Below, piece by piece: positions 1-7,946 of a DNA stretch of 64,000 nt. Position 1 is the stretch's first letter. The number at the start of each line of letters is the position of its first letter. A program made the position numbers and the translations under genes. Below the pieces are notes generated by a model, which made no database searches, had not been told where the DNA came from, and worked only from the letters and a program-made list of their open reading frames with translations. This DNA comes from Oscillatoriales cyanobacterium (GTDB taxonomy: Bacteria; Cyanobacteriota; Cyanobacteriia; Cyanobacteriales; Microcoleaceae). The stretch is taken from positions 1-64,000 of the forward strand of contig RDXH01000004.1 in assembly GCA_004292745.1 (NCBI GenBank). The letters are read 5' to 3'.

Positions 1-289
1 GGTGCATCTACTAATTAAGTCTCCGGTAGGTTCAGACATCTTTCAGGATGAATTTGATTTTTTTACCTCCTAGGGACTCAGATTTTTGGCGCTGTGGCTG
101 TCATTAGACAAAAAAACCCGGCCAAATTTGGTCGGGAGTTAATTAATCAGGGTGCATCTACTAATTAAGTCTCCGGTATGTTCAGACATCTTTCAGGATG
201 AATTTGATTTTTTCACCGGAGAAGGGCGCGGAGGTTTGGCGCTGGGGTTGTACTAGACAAAAAAAACCGGCCAAATTTGATCTGGAGTT

Positions 290-394
290 ATATCGTTTCC
301 GGTTGTATCGGAATGATTAAACCACAGAGAACACAGAGGACACAGAGAAAGAGAAGAGAGAAATCATAATTCCGATGTCAATGGATTTGATATT
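290..394 (+). mobile_element. MITE-like element with imperfect terminal inverted repeats
   Basis: A unit of about 105 bases begins atatcgtttccggttgtatc and ends with the imperfect reverse complement, ggatttgatatt. Between the ends is a purine-rich stretch of accacagagaacacagagga type. The same unit occurs inverted at 17503-17607 and 60968-61080 and in direct orientation at 36898-37012. It has no coding capacity. It behaves like a non-autonomous foldback element or MITE; no transposase that could move it is visible in the window. Confidence 0.65.
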
Positions 395-471
395 AACCGC
401 AGAGAACACAGAGGACACAGAGTCCGAGAATAGAGAGATGAATAATTCAGATGCTACCGGATTTGATATTA
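395..471 (+). repeat. Partial copy of the MITE-like element
   Basis: Directly follows the full copy. It has the internal accgcagagaacacagagga segment and the right end (atgctaccggatttgatatt) but lacks the left terminal repeat. A tandem partial duplication or a second truncated insertion would both explain it. Confidence 0.55.
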
Positions 472-475
472 GTAG

Positions 476-509
476 ACAAAAAAAACCCCGGCCAAATTTG
501 GCTGGGGTT
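476..509 (-). terminator. Second copy of the terminator palindrome
   Basis: The same palindrome with a better-matched stem (CCCCAGCC against GGCCGGGG around AAATTT), and a T-run on the minus strand. It sits directly beside the end of the inserted element at 395-471. Confidence 0.55.
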
Positions 510-623
510 ATTAATCAGGGTGCATCTTTATTTACTTTTCATGGGCTGGAGGGATGTTCAGGATGAATTAGGTTTTTTTGACTCTTCGAGGGATGGAGAT
601 GTTTGGCGCTGTGGCTGTCATCG

Positions 624-657
624 ACAAAAAAACCCCGGCCAAATTTGGTCGGGAGTT
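624..657 (-). terminator. Intrinsic terminator after the SDR gene
   Basis: On the minus strand the sequence forms a stem of CCCGACC with GGCCGGG around AAATTT, followed by TTTTTTT. It lies about 85 bases beyond the SDR stop codon and is the nearest of four related copies. It probably ends the SDR transcript; the three further copies would act as backups or are relics. Confidence 0.7.
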
Positions 658-740
658 ATCAATCAATCAGGGTGCATCTACCTATCTACTTTCCTGGGGA
701 TGCTATTTAGATCCGGAAAGTTTCCTCTCAAACATCCAAA

Positions 741-1523
741 CTATTTTCGATGAACTAAGGTTGCAGTGGCTTGGTCTGTGGGAACTAGCAAAATTTCGCT
801 AATATTAACGTGGGGCGATCGCGTCGCACAAAAATACACGACATCGGCTACATCATCACCAGTCAGGGGTGTTAATCCTTGATAGACATTTTTGGCTTTT
901 TCTGCGTCGCCGTGAAACCTAACATTGCTAAATTCTGTTTCTACTAAACCTGGTTCTATCTGTGTGACTCGGACTGGTGTTCCTAACAGGTCTTGTTTTA
1001 ACCCTTCGGAAATTGCTTTTACTGCCGCTTTGGAAGCACAATAAACATTGCCTTTTGGGTAGGTTTCGCGACCGGCAATGGAACCAATATTGACTATGTG
1101 ACCGCGACCTCGATTTACCATTCCGGGTACGATGTAGCGAGTCATGTAAAGCAAGCCTTTTACATTGGTATCAATCATTTCTTCCCAGTCTTGAAAGTTC
1201 CCTTCGTGCAGTTTGTCTAAGCCTCTACTTAACCCGGCGTTGTTAATCAAAATATCGATCGCTTTCCAAGCTTCGGGTAGTGTATTTACAGCGGATTCGA
1301 CTTTTGGGCGATCGCGCACGTCTAACTCTAGCAAATAAATTTGGTTTGCCGATGCTGTTAATCCGGTTTCTACCAGTTCTTTTGCCAGTCGATCGAGCTT
1401 GTCGATGCGCCGCGCTGCTAAGATTAGTTTAGCGCCACCCCTAGCAAATATCTTGGCACAGGCTGCTCCGATACCGCTACTTGCACCTGTAATTAAAACA
1501 ATTTGATTTTGGATAGAAATCAT
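741..1523 (-). CDS. SDR family NAD(P)-dependent oxidoreductase (YdfG-like)
   Basis: 260-residue classical short-chain dehydrogenase, of the length usual for the family. The Rossmann motif TGASSGIG is at residues 12-19, NNAG at 94-97, the catalytic serine at about 148 and the YxxxK pair at Y161/K165. The basic residues after the first strand (AARRIDK) suggest NADP preference. The overall pattern resembles E. coli YdfG, which oxidises serine, 3-hydroxy acids and malonic semialdehyde, but substrate cannot be read from sequence. It is monocistronic, separated by heptamer repeats from the gene upstream and followed by an array of terminator palindromes. Confidence 0.9.
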   Translation of the reverse strand: MISIQNQIVLITGASSGIGAACAKIFARGGAKLILAARRIDKLDRLAKELVETGLTASANQIYLLELDVRDRPKVESAVNTLPEAWKAIDILINNAGLSRGLDKLHEGNFQDWEEMIDTNVKGLLYMTRYIVPGMVNRGRGHIVNIGSIAGRETYPKGNVYCASKAAVKAISEGLKQDLLGTPVRVTQIEPGLVETEFSNVRFHGDAEKAKNVYQGLTPLTGDDVADVVYFCATRSPHVNISEILLVPTDQATATLVHRK

Positions 1524-1609
1524 TTTTGTTATTAGTTATTAGTTATTAGTTATTAGTTATTAGTTATTACTTTTTGCCAATAACCTATTACCAATAACCA
1601 ATAACATCT
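1524..1609. repeat. Heptamer tandem repeats (ttattag, caataac)
   Basis: About six copies of ttattag are followed by accaataac units. This is the short tandemly repeated repetitive (STRR) type known from filamentous cyanobacteria. It fills the gap between two minus-strand genes. Confidence 0.8.
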
Positions 1610-2527
1610 TTACTTGACAACTCGTAAGCGCACAGTGACTGTGGTTATACCACCTTGTCGCATCAATACTGCTGAAACCAACCGATTTTCCGGTGTGGCT
1701 GGAGCTTTACCTACTTTAAAAATTCCCCCGGAATTTAACAACTCTAAATCGACTTGTGGGGGCTTGATGGATGTTTGCTCGCCGACTGGTGCTTCCACCA
1801 CAGTTCCTATTAAAATATCATCCCCGATCGGCTCTCGAACAATTGCATCAAAATGGTAGTCTTCACCCACCTTAACTTGCTCTGGCAAGTTCACTTGAAT
1901 CGTGGGAGGATTTTTGCCAGAACTAACCTGAGTTTGTTCTGCTAAAATCTCTTGTTTGACTATTTTTTGACCTTCAAAGCGCTGCTGAGAACGAATAGTA
2001 GCTTTGAGAGTTAAGTCTCTGCCGTCTTTTTTCTGAGTGCCGGCGATTGTAGTCACGGTTTCAGCAACAATCGCGCTGCCTTCGGCTTTCCAAGATTTGA
2101 GCTCTGTGCGGTAATTTAAACTGGGATAGCGCTGCCAAAGTTGAGTTAATGCTGTTTCCATATTCTGACTGTTGAATCCGTCAGAATGAGTGAAATTTTG
2201 ACCATAAAATGCCATGACTGCTTTGACATCGCGACGATTTGCCGCTGCGTCAATTTCTGTTAGCAGTTTTGTCAATTCCGCCGGTGCCGCTGTTGGGGTT
2301 TGAGCTTGTACTCTTGGATTCGCCTCCCGCACTCCTTGGGCTCTGACAGCAGCCGGATGCAGTATGCTACCACTGACAATTGTCAAACAGATCAACAAAG
2401 GGGCGATCGAGCTTTCGACTACGCTCAGGGGAGCCGACAAGCGGATGCACGGGCGATCGGCTTTTTTGTGCCGATGGCTAGTCCAATACTGAGATACACT
2501 AGGCACTAAATTCAAAAAATTACGCAT
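1610..2527 (-). CDS. Secreted NTF2-like (SnoaL/DUF4440-type) domain protein
   Basis: 305 residues. A hydrophobic segment at about 42-60 followed by an AVRAQG cleavage-like site suggests export, although the leader before it is unusually long. Residues about 84-200 resemble an NTF2-like fold: TEIDAAANRRDVKAVMAFY near its start, then FTHSDG and alternating strands. The C-terminal third is proline- and valine-rich beta sequence of unknown role. Part of the leader (about 2400-2445) is encoded by a ctttcgactacgctcaggg sequence that also occurs as a dispersed repeat, so the original signal peptide may have been shorter. Function is unknown. Confidence 0.65.
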   Translation of the reverse strand: MRNFLNLVPSVSQYWTSHRHKKADRPCIRLSAPLSVVESSIAPLLICLTIVSGSILHPAAVRAQGVREANPRVQAQTPTAAPAELTKLLTEIDAAANRRDVKAVMAFYGQNFTHSDGFNSQNMETALTQLWQRYPSLNYRTELKSWKAEGSAIVAETVTTIAGTQKKDGRDLTLKATIRSQQRFEGQKIVKQEILAEQTQVSSGKNPPTIQVNLPEQVKVGEDYHFDAIVREPIGDDILIGTVVEAPVGEQTSIKPPQVDLELLNSGGIFKVGKAPATPENRLVSAVLMRQGGITTVTVRLRVVK

Positions 2528-2710
2528 TAGATGATAATTTGGTTATTTGTCAGGGGTCGCGAAGCGGACTATGGTTCGCCTGCAACGAAGACTGACAACT
2601 GAGCGGAACACGGCACTATCTAATTTTAGATGGCTGATGAGAAATTGGCTGAAACTGCCGGAAAAATCAGCATAATAATCTAAAACCCTAAACCCAAAAT
2701 CGATCGAGCT

Positions 2711-3802
2711 GTGGAACTTGTAACAGAGACAAATACCTTGACAAAATCCCCTATCCGGTTGTTGATTGCAGCTAGTGGCACAGGAGGACATTTATTTCCG
2801 GCGATCGCCACCGCTGAACAGTTGCATGACTGTCACATCGAATGGCTGGGAGTTCCAGACCGCATGGAGACTCAGTTAGTCTCCTCCCTTTACCCCCTCC
2901 ACACCATCGCCGTTGAAGGCTTTCAGCAGCGATTGGGACTCGGTACAGTGCGAATTTTAGGTGGTCTCGCTAGCTCGATTCTGCAAGTGCGCCGATTGCT
3001 CAAACAGGGAAATTTTCACGGAGTATTTACTACCGGAGGTTACATCGCAGCACCCGCTATTTTGGCTGCTCGTTCTTTGGGTTTGCCGGTGATTCTTCAC
3101 GAATCTAATGTTTTTCCGGGTAAGGTGACTCGTTGGTTTAGTCCTATTTGCAGTGCAGTGGCGATCGGGTTTGAGGCCACAGCCCAGTATTTACCCCGCG
3201 CCAAAACTGTGTTTGCTGGTACGCCCGTGCGATCGCAATTCCTGACTCACGAACCTCTCAATTTACCAATTCCTGACAACGTACCTGTAATTGTAGTCAT
3301 GGGTGGCTCTCAAGGTGCTGTCGCAGTTAATCAGTTAGTGAGACAGTGTGCTCGATCTTGGTTTGATGCTGGTGCTTGGGTGGTTCACCTCACCGGAAAT
3401 AATGACCCGGATGCTGAAAGTTTGCAGCACGCACAATATATATCGATGCCATTTTATGATAATGTCGCTAGTTTATTGCACCGGGCAAATTTAGCAATTA
3501 GTCGATCGGGTGCTAGTGCTATGACAGAATTAGCAGTGACGGGAATGCCTGCTATTTTAATTCCTTTTCCTTTCGCCGCGGACAACCACCAAAATTTTAA
3601 TGCCGAAGTGTTTGCCGCTTCGGGAGCAGCTTTGGTATTTCGTCAAAGTGAATTGACTGCTGATATTTTGCAAAGTAAAGTTTTACATTTACTCAGCGAC
3701 ACTCAACATTTGGCAAAAATGTCCCAAGCTGCTACTCAATTAGCTGTGACAGACAGTGCAGAGCGTTTGGCACATTTGGTTAGGGAATTGGTGGCTAACT
3801 AA
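2711..3802 (+). CDS. murG: UDP-GlcNAc:lipid I GlcNAc transferase MurG
   Basis: 363 residues, a normal length for MurG. This membrane-associated GT28 enzyme adds GlcNAc to lipid I to make lipid II, the last cytoplasmic step of peptidoglycan synthesis. The glycine-rich motif GTGGH is at residues 23-27, the second G-loop region reads VMGGSQGA, and the donor-binding C-terminal part includes SRSGASAMTELAVTGMPAILIP and PFAADNHQ. The start is GTG; no ATG precedes the first G-loop. The gene stands alone between divergent and convergent neighbours, not in a dcw cluster, as is common in cyanobacteria. Confidence 0.95.
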   Translation: MELVTETNTLTKSPIRLLIAASGTGGHLFPAIATAEQLHDCHIEWLGVPDRMETQLVSSLYPLHTIAVEGFQQRLGLGTVRILGGLASSILQVRRLLKQGNFHGVFTTGGYIAAPAILAARSLGLPVILHESNVFPGKVTRWFSPICSAVAIGFEATAQYLPRAKTVFAGTPVRSQFLTHEPLNLPIPDNVPVIVVMGGSQGAVAVNQLVRQCARSWFDAGAWVVHLTGNNDPDAESLQHAQYISMPFYDNVASLLHRANLAISRSGASAMTELAVTGMPAILIPFPFAADNHQNFNAEVFAASGAALVFRQSELTADILQSKVLHLLSDTQHLAKMSQAATQLAVTDSAERLAHLVRELVAN

Positions 3803-3848
3803 AATTCGGCTAGATCTCAATTGCATCTTTGAGTTAGCTTTCAAAACT

Positions 3849-4340
3849 TTACCTATAGTTGGTAAACTGCAAAGCCACAGGGTAATCTTCTTGCTTCAAT
3901 CGTTGAATTACCAACTGCAAATCATCCTTATCCTTGGCAGAAACTCGCACCGCATCACCTTGAATCGAGCCTTGAATCTTTTTAAATTCATCTCTAATTA
4001 ATTTAGTAATCTTTTTGGCAATTTCTTGGTCAATACCTTTTTTGAGTTTAATTTCTTGGCGCACTCGACTGCCACTAGCAGCTTCAATTTTGCCATAATC
4101 AAAAATTTTAAGAGACAAATTGCGTTTGGCGGCTTTAGTTTGCAAAACAGTGTGAATTGCATCCAATGTGAATTCACTGTCTGTATTGACAATAATGGAT
4201 TCAGCACCTAATTCCACGGTGGTTTTGGTGTCTTTCAGGTCGTAGCGACTTTGAATTTCTCGTGTTGTTTGGTCAACAGCATTAACTAATTCTTGACGGT
4301 CGAAGTCGCTCACAATATCAAAGGAATAACTGGCGGCCAT
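3849..4340 (-). CDS. YajQ family nucleotide-binding protein
   Basis: 163 residues from ATG at 4340 ([20 protein letters not shown]), the usual YajQ N-terminus and length. The frame stays open further upstream to 4502, but that part is translated heptamer repeat and is rejected. The family has two ferredoxin-like folds; members bind nucleic acid or nucleotides, and in Xanthomonas a homologue binds cyclic di-GMP. The conserved [19 protein letters not shown] segment is intact. The gene is convergent with murG with a gap of 46 bases. Its role in cyanobacteria is not established. Confidence 0.9.
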   Translation of the reverse strand: MAASYSFDIVSDFDRQELVNAVDQTTREIQSRYDLKDTKTTVELGAESIIVNTDSEFTLDAIHTVLQTKAAKRNLSLKIFDYGKIEAASGSRVRQEIKLKKGIDQEIAKKITKLIRDEFKKIQGSIQGDAVRVSAKDKDDLQLVIQRLKQEDYPVALQFTNYR

Positions 4341-4557
4341 AAAATGATAATGGAGAATGGGGAATTGGGAATGGGGAATGGGGAATGGGGAATTGGGGAT
4401 TGGGGATTGGGGATGGGGGAATTGGCCTGCCCCCCCAAAGGGGGAGGGAATTGGGAGATTGGCGATTGGAATTAATACAAATAACCAATCACCAATCACC
4501 AATCACCAATCACCAATCACCAACAACCAATAAGCAACAACCAATCACCAACAACAA
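4341..4557. repeat. STRR blocks: ggggaatg-type and accaatc heptamers
   Basis: Two low-complexity blocks. The first (about 4350-4420) is built of ggaatgg/gattggg units, followed by a short cccccc-aaa-ggggg palindrome at about 4429-4447. The second (about 4483-4555) is at least five accaatc units. No gene is supported here. Confidence 0.85.
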
Positions 4558-4974
4558 TTAGTTATTAACAGCCATCAAACTGAAATAAAATAGAGTGACA
4601 GTGCAAGAAGAACTAATGGCAAACATCAGCGATCGCCCCAGTGGTATATTCAGGATATAGAAAACTGAAAACAACAACCGGGCGATCGTAAAAGCGATCG
4701 CAGCCCAACCAGCCGCCTCCGAATTTACCCCCGTCACAAAAGCCATCAAAGCTGCCGCTGAAAACAGCATAAACGTCTCAAAGGAATTTTGGTGAGCCCA
4801 AGTAGCCCGCTGAGCGTAAGCAGGTAACTTGTCAAACATAGCGCGGGGCGCTGCTCGATCGTAGCCTAACTGCAAGCGGGCATAGGCAACAACCAAAAAC
4901 GGGGCGTACACCAGGGCGGCCGCAGCAACAATACAATCAAGCAAAATAACCGAAACAGGTAATCCTAATAGCAT
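4558..4974 (-). CDS. MAPEG family membrane protein
   Basis: 138 residues with four hydrophobic segments, matching the MAPEG fold (membrane-associated proteins in eicosanoid and glutathione metabolism). Family-typical features are the first helix ending in YARLQLGYDRAAPR, then RATWAHQNSFETFMLF in helix two, and a final helix pair around RLLFSVFYILNIPLGRS. A good ribosome site (GAGG, six bases from the ATG) fixes the start. Cyanobacterial members may act as glutathione transferases or peroxidases; the substrate is unknown. It lies 15 bases after the DprA-like gene and is probably co-transcribed with it. Confidence 0.85.
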   Translation of the reverse strand: MLLGLPVSVILLDCIVAAAALVYAPFLVVAYARLQLGYDRAAPRAMFDKLPAYAQRATWAHQNSFETFMLFSAAALMAFVTGVNSEAAGWAAIAFTIARLLFSVFYILNIPLGRSLMFAISSSCTVTLFYFSLMAVNN

Positions 4975-4989
4975 TATCCGCCTCGTATT

Positions 4990-5493
4990 TCAATCAAAAT
5001 AGAACAGAGTAACAACCTTGCGCTGTTCCTCTGCATCCTGACAAGTTTTCAGCAAAGTGTGACTTTCGTGAAAAGCAAAACAGAGCAGTTGCTGACACCG
5101 AGAAATAATCTCCTGATTGCACAGGGCGCTTGCTTCTGGGAGAGACAAACTGTCATTTTTGGGATTTTCTACCAAATGTATCACTTGTTCTAGCTGCTCG
5201 CGAGACTCTCGTGGCTGGCGGCTCATGCTTTGTGGCAAAATGACCGTCAGCAGATTGGGATCTGCTCGCATCGCCCCCCGAATCGCTGCTGAATTGGTGC
5301 CTGTAGCGCCAGAAGTTATGAGCTGATTACCAGACAAAACTAAGGCGTAGCTCAGCATCTCAATTAGCTGCTGGTGGGTAATTGGAACATGGCGAGAACC
5401 CAAAAGAGCAAGCCGCTTGGAGCTTGTTTGCTGGATTGCCGCAAGTTCTTGTAAAAAATCATCAACTCTGGGTAGCTCAATTGATTGACTCAA
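4990..5493 (-). CDS. DprA-like SLOG domain protein
   Basis: 167 residues, apparently starting at TTG. The core has GSRHVPITHQQL, then LVLSGNQLITSGATGTNSAAIRGA, the Rossmann-like SLOG pattern shared with DprA/LOG proteins (GSR near the first strand, SGxxxG-xD/N later). It is much shorter than true DprA (about 300 residues or more) and lacks the SAM and winged-helix parts, so a role as a full RecA loader in natural transformation is doubtful. Cyanobacterial homologues are commonly labelled DNA recombination-mediator protein A. It leads a probable two-gene unit with the MAPEG gene. Confidence 0.7.
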   Translation of the reverse strand: MSQSIELPRVDDFLQELAAIQQTSSKRLALLGSRHVPITHQQLIEMLSYALVLSGNQLITSGATGTNSAAIRGAMRADPNLLTVILPQSMSRQPRESREQLEQVIHLVENPKNDSLSLPEASALCNQEIISRCQQLLCFAFHESHTLLKTCQDAEEQRKVVTLFYFD

Positions 5494-5568
5494 AGAATTT
5501 ATTAAATTAAATAAAACTACGTTGTGGATTCTAGCACGATCGCACTGGAAGAGGAATAAATCCTCTCA

Positions 5569-5709
5569 TCACAAATATACCAGCCGGAACCAGCAAAAAG
5601 CCACAAGGAAGAAGGCCAATGCCATAAAATCAATGGTTTGGGCGATTAAAAACTTCTTGAGTCCAGAATTTTGGTATCGGCCGGCAGAAGGCTGAATTTT
5701 ACCTATCAT
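5569..5709 (-). CDS. Small single-pass membrane protein (46 aa), unrecognised
   Basis: An intact 46-codon frame on the minus strand from ATG at 5709 to TGA at 5569. The N-terminal half is polar (MIGKIQPSAGRYQNSGLKK), and the C-terminal half is one hydrophobic helix ending in CWFRLVYL. The frame is not a shadow of another gene and fills an otherwise empty gap between two minus-strand genes. No clear Shine-Dalgarno sequence precedes it. I do not recognise the family; small one-helix proteins of this kind often sit on larger photosynthetic or respiratory complexes, but that is only a possibility. Confidence 0.5.
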   Translation of the reverse strand: MIGKIQPSAGRYQNSGLKKFLIAQTIDFMALAFFLVAFCWFRLVYL

Positions 5710-5785
5710 AAGCAGAAGTAGGAAGAATCAAAAATTGAGACTTCCTTTTTCCTTCTGGCTACTTATTTTTTCCTTAGATCGGAAT

Positions 5786-6874
5786 TTAATCACCCAGGGC
5801 CAGGGAAGCCATCAGTGCGTTAATGTCAAAATGCTCTGCCATTAGTTGAGTAACGCATTCCACCTTAATGGTCTCGTGCAGGCGCACGTTGCCAAAGGTG
5901 CTGTCGATAATTTCCACAGTGGTTAAGGTATCTAAATCCACCGACAACACTGGAATTTCCATTTCTTCTGCTCTGCCGATGACTAGGGGAGAAGGAGGCA
6001 AGTGTCCTGTGAGAATTAAGCACTGAGTAGAGCTTTCCAGAGCTGCTAACTGGATGTCGGTGCGATCGCCCCCTGTCACCACAGCCATATTTCTGGCTTT
6101 GCGGAAATACTTGAGAGCGGAACTAACATTCATTGCACCAATTGTCAAGGTTTCGACCATCAAATCCAAACGGTCTGGGCGACACAGTACCTCAGCTTTC
6201 AATTGATGAACCAGTTCTTTGACGCTGACACTGCGTAGCAAAGCGCTTCTGGGTAGCATTCCCAACACAGGAATTCCTTTTGCTTCCAGAAAAGGTCGCA
6301 CAGTGGAGGCGATGGATTCGAGTTTGTCGGAGGGAACGTCGTTGAGGACGACACCTAGCAAACGGGAACCTAAACGTTGCTTAGCTGAAAGCAAATCATC
6401 TACAAACAGATCGATCGGGCGTGTCACCAGCAGCACAGAGGCATCAACGGCCTGGGCCACTTGAGGCAAAGACAAGTCAAACAGAGTGCCTTCCTCCAAA
6501 TTAGCAGGACCTTCTAGCAGCACTACATCTGTACTTTGGCATTGGACATATTGTGCTAGAGACTGGCGGTAATCAGTCCGATCTTCTCCTCGTAGTCGCT
6601 TGTGAACAGTCTCTTCGTCCAAAGCAAGCAGAGTAGATGGCATTTGGGTATCTTTGAGCTTCAGGGTTTCGATCGCGAAGCGCACGTCTTCCTCTTGGGC
6701 ACCAGCTACATCAGAGTTAAAAGAAGTTCCCAGGGGTTTACCGTAGGCGACGGTGAATCCTTTTTCCCGGAGTCCGAGTGCTATCCCCAGGGCGATAGCG
6801 GACTTGCCACTGTAAGCTTTAGTAGAACCGATCAGTAAATATTTAGTCAATTTCGGTAAGCCTTTACTCCTCAA
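5786..6874 (-). CDS. BioD-like P-loop plus DRTGG domain protein (phosphotransacetylase family)
   Basis: About 362 residues. The N-terminal half is a dethiobiotin-synthetase-like P-loop domain (LLIGSTKAYSGKSAIALG, then VVLLEGPANLEEGTLFDLSLPQVA). The C-terminal half has VTGGDRTDIQLAA, matching the DRTGG domain found between the P-loop and catalytic domains of some phosphotransacetylases. The catalytic PTA domain itself is absent, so the usual label phosphotransacetylase family overstates it; a regulatory or ligand-sensing role is more likely. The frame opens at a TTG at 6874, but AGGAGT follows at once, so the real start may be the TTG near 6850 (TKYLLIG). Confidence 0.8.
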   Translation of the reverse strand: MRSKGLPKLTKYLLIGSTKAYSGKSAIALGIALGLREKGFTVAYGKPLGTSFNSDVAGAQEEDVRFAIETLKLKDTQMPSTLLALDEETVHKRLRGEDRTDYRQSLAQYVQCQSTDVVLLEGPANLEEGTLFDLSLPQVAQAVDASVLLVTRPIDLFVDDLLSAKQRLGSRLLGVVLNDVPSDKLESIASTVRPFLEAKGIPVLGMLPRSALLRSVSVKELVHQLKAEVLCRPDRLDLMVETLTIGAMNVSSALKYFRKARNMAVVTGGDRTDIQLAALESSTQCLILTGHLPPSPLVIGRAEEMEIPVLSVDLDTLTTVEIIDSTFGNVRLHETIKVECVTQLMAEHFDINALMASLALGD

Positions 6875-7140
6875 TTTGCACCTGTCTATAGCGTTTCTCG
6901 AATAGATGAAGTAGGTTGGACTCTTGCGATCGCCAAACCCAACATTTTATTTTAAATGAAGAATTGGGTAACGGGAACCTCAATCCAACCTATCTATTTT
7001 GAACTTCACTCCTTTGAGAACCGTTATATTTCAATAAATTTAGTTTATTCAACAGTATTTCTGCACTGCGACTCAATTTTGCAATATTATCATACTCGAT
7101 TTAGAATTTTAAATCGATATGTATTATTAGTGATTAATGG
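6875..7140. repeat. AT-rich spacer with a gtaggttgga foldback
   Basis: Near 6900-6920 the sequence aatagatgaagtaggttgga faces an inverted match tccaacctatctatt near 6983-7000. This is an imperfect foldback of a type common in cyanobacterial spacers. The rest is AT-rich without a credible gene. Confidence 0.5.
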
Positions 7141-7455
7141 TTAGTGGGAGCGCGATCGTTCAAACTGATATATTGTGCTGCGAGCAATAATTTGAACGAA
7201 ATCCGATGGCGCGATCGCCACTGGCAAGTATTCAGCAGCGCTGCCGACTGCGACGCTGGAAAAAATCAACTCGGTGTGGGTTCCTTCCACAATGCTCCTT
7301 CGGTAGCAGTGGTGTTTGGAGGACTAATCGTGAATCCGGCGGTATCGTTGTCGGTAATTTGGGCTCTCAGGCAGTAAGCAATCAGGTTGTAGTTCGCGTC
7401 TGTACTGATGACTTTGTGGGCGATCGTACTCGAATATACCTCTTTATATACCTCA
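7141..7455 (-). pseudogene. Frameshifted fragment of a repeat-rich extracellular protein
   Basis: On the minus strand one frame reads STIAHKVISTDANYN and then AQITDNDTAGFTISPPN, a signature of the Calx-beta-like or cadherin-like repeats in giant cyanobacterial surface proteins. After ATEG a one-base shift is needed to continue as SIVEGTHTELIFSSVAVGSA up to a stop at 7141. There is no start codon, signal peptide or C-terminal domain. It is a decayed internal piece of a larger gene, perhaps left by a deletion or copied by recombination. The assignment rests on the ITDNDTAGFTISP motif. Confidence 0.65.
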
Positions 7456-7464
7456 AATAGGAAT

Positions 7465-7519
7465 GGCGCACCAGTAGTGTAAAGTCCCTGTGGTGGTCGA
7501 TTTACACTACTGATGCACC
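7465..7519. terminator. Strong inverted repeat, possible terminator
   Basis: ggcgcaccagtagtgtaaa at 7465-7483 faces its near-perfect reverse complement at 7501-7519: 19-base arms, two mismatches and a 17-base loop. No T-run follows on either strand, so it may be a foldback repeat instead of a true terminator. It sits between the decayed fragment and the convergent end of the next minus-strand gene. Confidence 0.45.
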
Positions 7520-7571
7520 AGTTATAGCGCCAGTCTATTGCAGAATTTCGAGAGTAGGGGTGTGAAAAAAA

Positions 7572-7946
7572 TCACTCATCCATCCGCATTAGCTTGCGGT
7601 AAAAAACTTTAGAAAAATCGACGGTGCGAGTGCGCTGAAAAATCATCAGTACCTCAATCAAGCAATTCACAAAATCAGAGCTTTGCATAGTTACTTCGTA
7701 GCTGAGTTCAGCATTGCCGTCAAACAACACCCGACACCGAGTCAAGTCGATCGGCAGTGATGAGATATTCCAACTAGCTACAAACGGAATCTCGTCGCCA
7801 CCTTCAATTTTTCGGGCACCTTCCAAGGTTTTGAGCTTGTAGAGAGCTATGGCGTAGGGTAAAGACTTGCGCCTCTGCTCTGGAAAAAAAGGTGCATAGA
7901 CTTTTGATTCTTTTTCATCGGCGGGCTTGAGTTGAGGAATAGACAT
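7572..7946 (-). CDS. Conserved-looking hypothetical protein (124 aa)
   Basis: 124 residues if translation starts at ATG 7946 (MSIPQLKPADEKESKVYAPF); an upstream in-frame ATG at 7997 would add 17 residues. The protein is soluble and mixed alpha/beta, with no signal peptide, membrane segment or cysteine motif. A central stretch (PFVASWNISSLPIDLTRCRVLFDGNAELSY) looks like beta sheet, followed by a helix SSDFVNCLIEVLMIFQRT. Codon use and composition fit a real gene. No family is recognised and the neighbours give no hint. Confidence 0.6.
   Translation of the reverse strand: MSIPQLKPADEKESKVYAPFFPEQRRKSLPYAIALYKLKTLEGARKIEGGDEIPFVASWNISSLPIDLTRCRVLFDGNAELSYEVTMQSSDFVNCLIEVLMIFQRTRTVDFSKVFYRKLMRMDE

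Larger units (their letters stand above)
1..690 (-). repeat. Degenerate tandem array of terminator-like units
   Basis: The motif ggtgcatct recurs at 1, 151, 518 and 671, giving a period of about 150 to 153 bases. The 367-base gap in the middle is explained by an inserted element at 290-471. Each unit carries a palindrome around GGCCAAATTTGG next to a run of seven or eight A on the plus strand, at about 110-140, 259-289, 476-509 and 624-657. Read on the minus strand, each is a GC-rich stem followed by T7, the form of an intrinsic terminator. The array lies just 3' of the minus-strand SDR gene. Short open frames cross it on the plus strand but are not conserved between units, so no protein is called. 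Confidence 0.75.

Noticed and set aside
375-802. Three overlapping short plus-strand open frames
   Set aside because: They are translations of the terminator array and the MITE-like element; the peptides are not conserved between repeat units and lack ribosome sites.
2543-2791. 82-codon minus-strand frame
   Set aside because: Overlaps the murG start antisense and spans the promoter region; cysteine- and serine-rich composition of a shadow frame.
4341-4502. N-terminal extension of the YajQ gene
   Set aside because: Encoded by heptamer repeats; homologues start at [14 protein letters not shown].
7144-7460. Plus-strand frames of 77 and 84 codons
   Set aside because: They are antisense to the decayed ITDNDTAGF-type fragment and have no start context.
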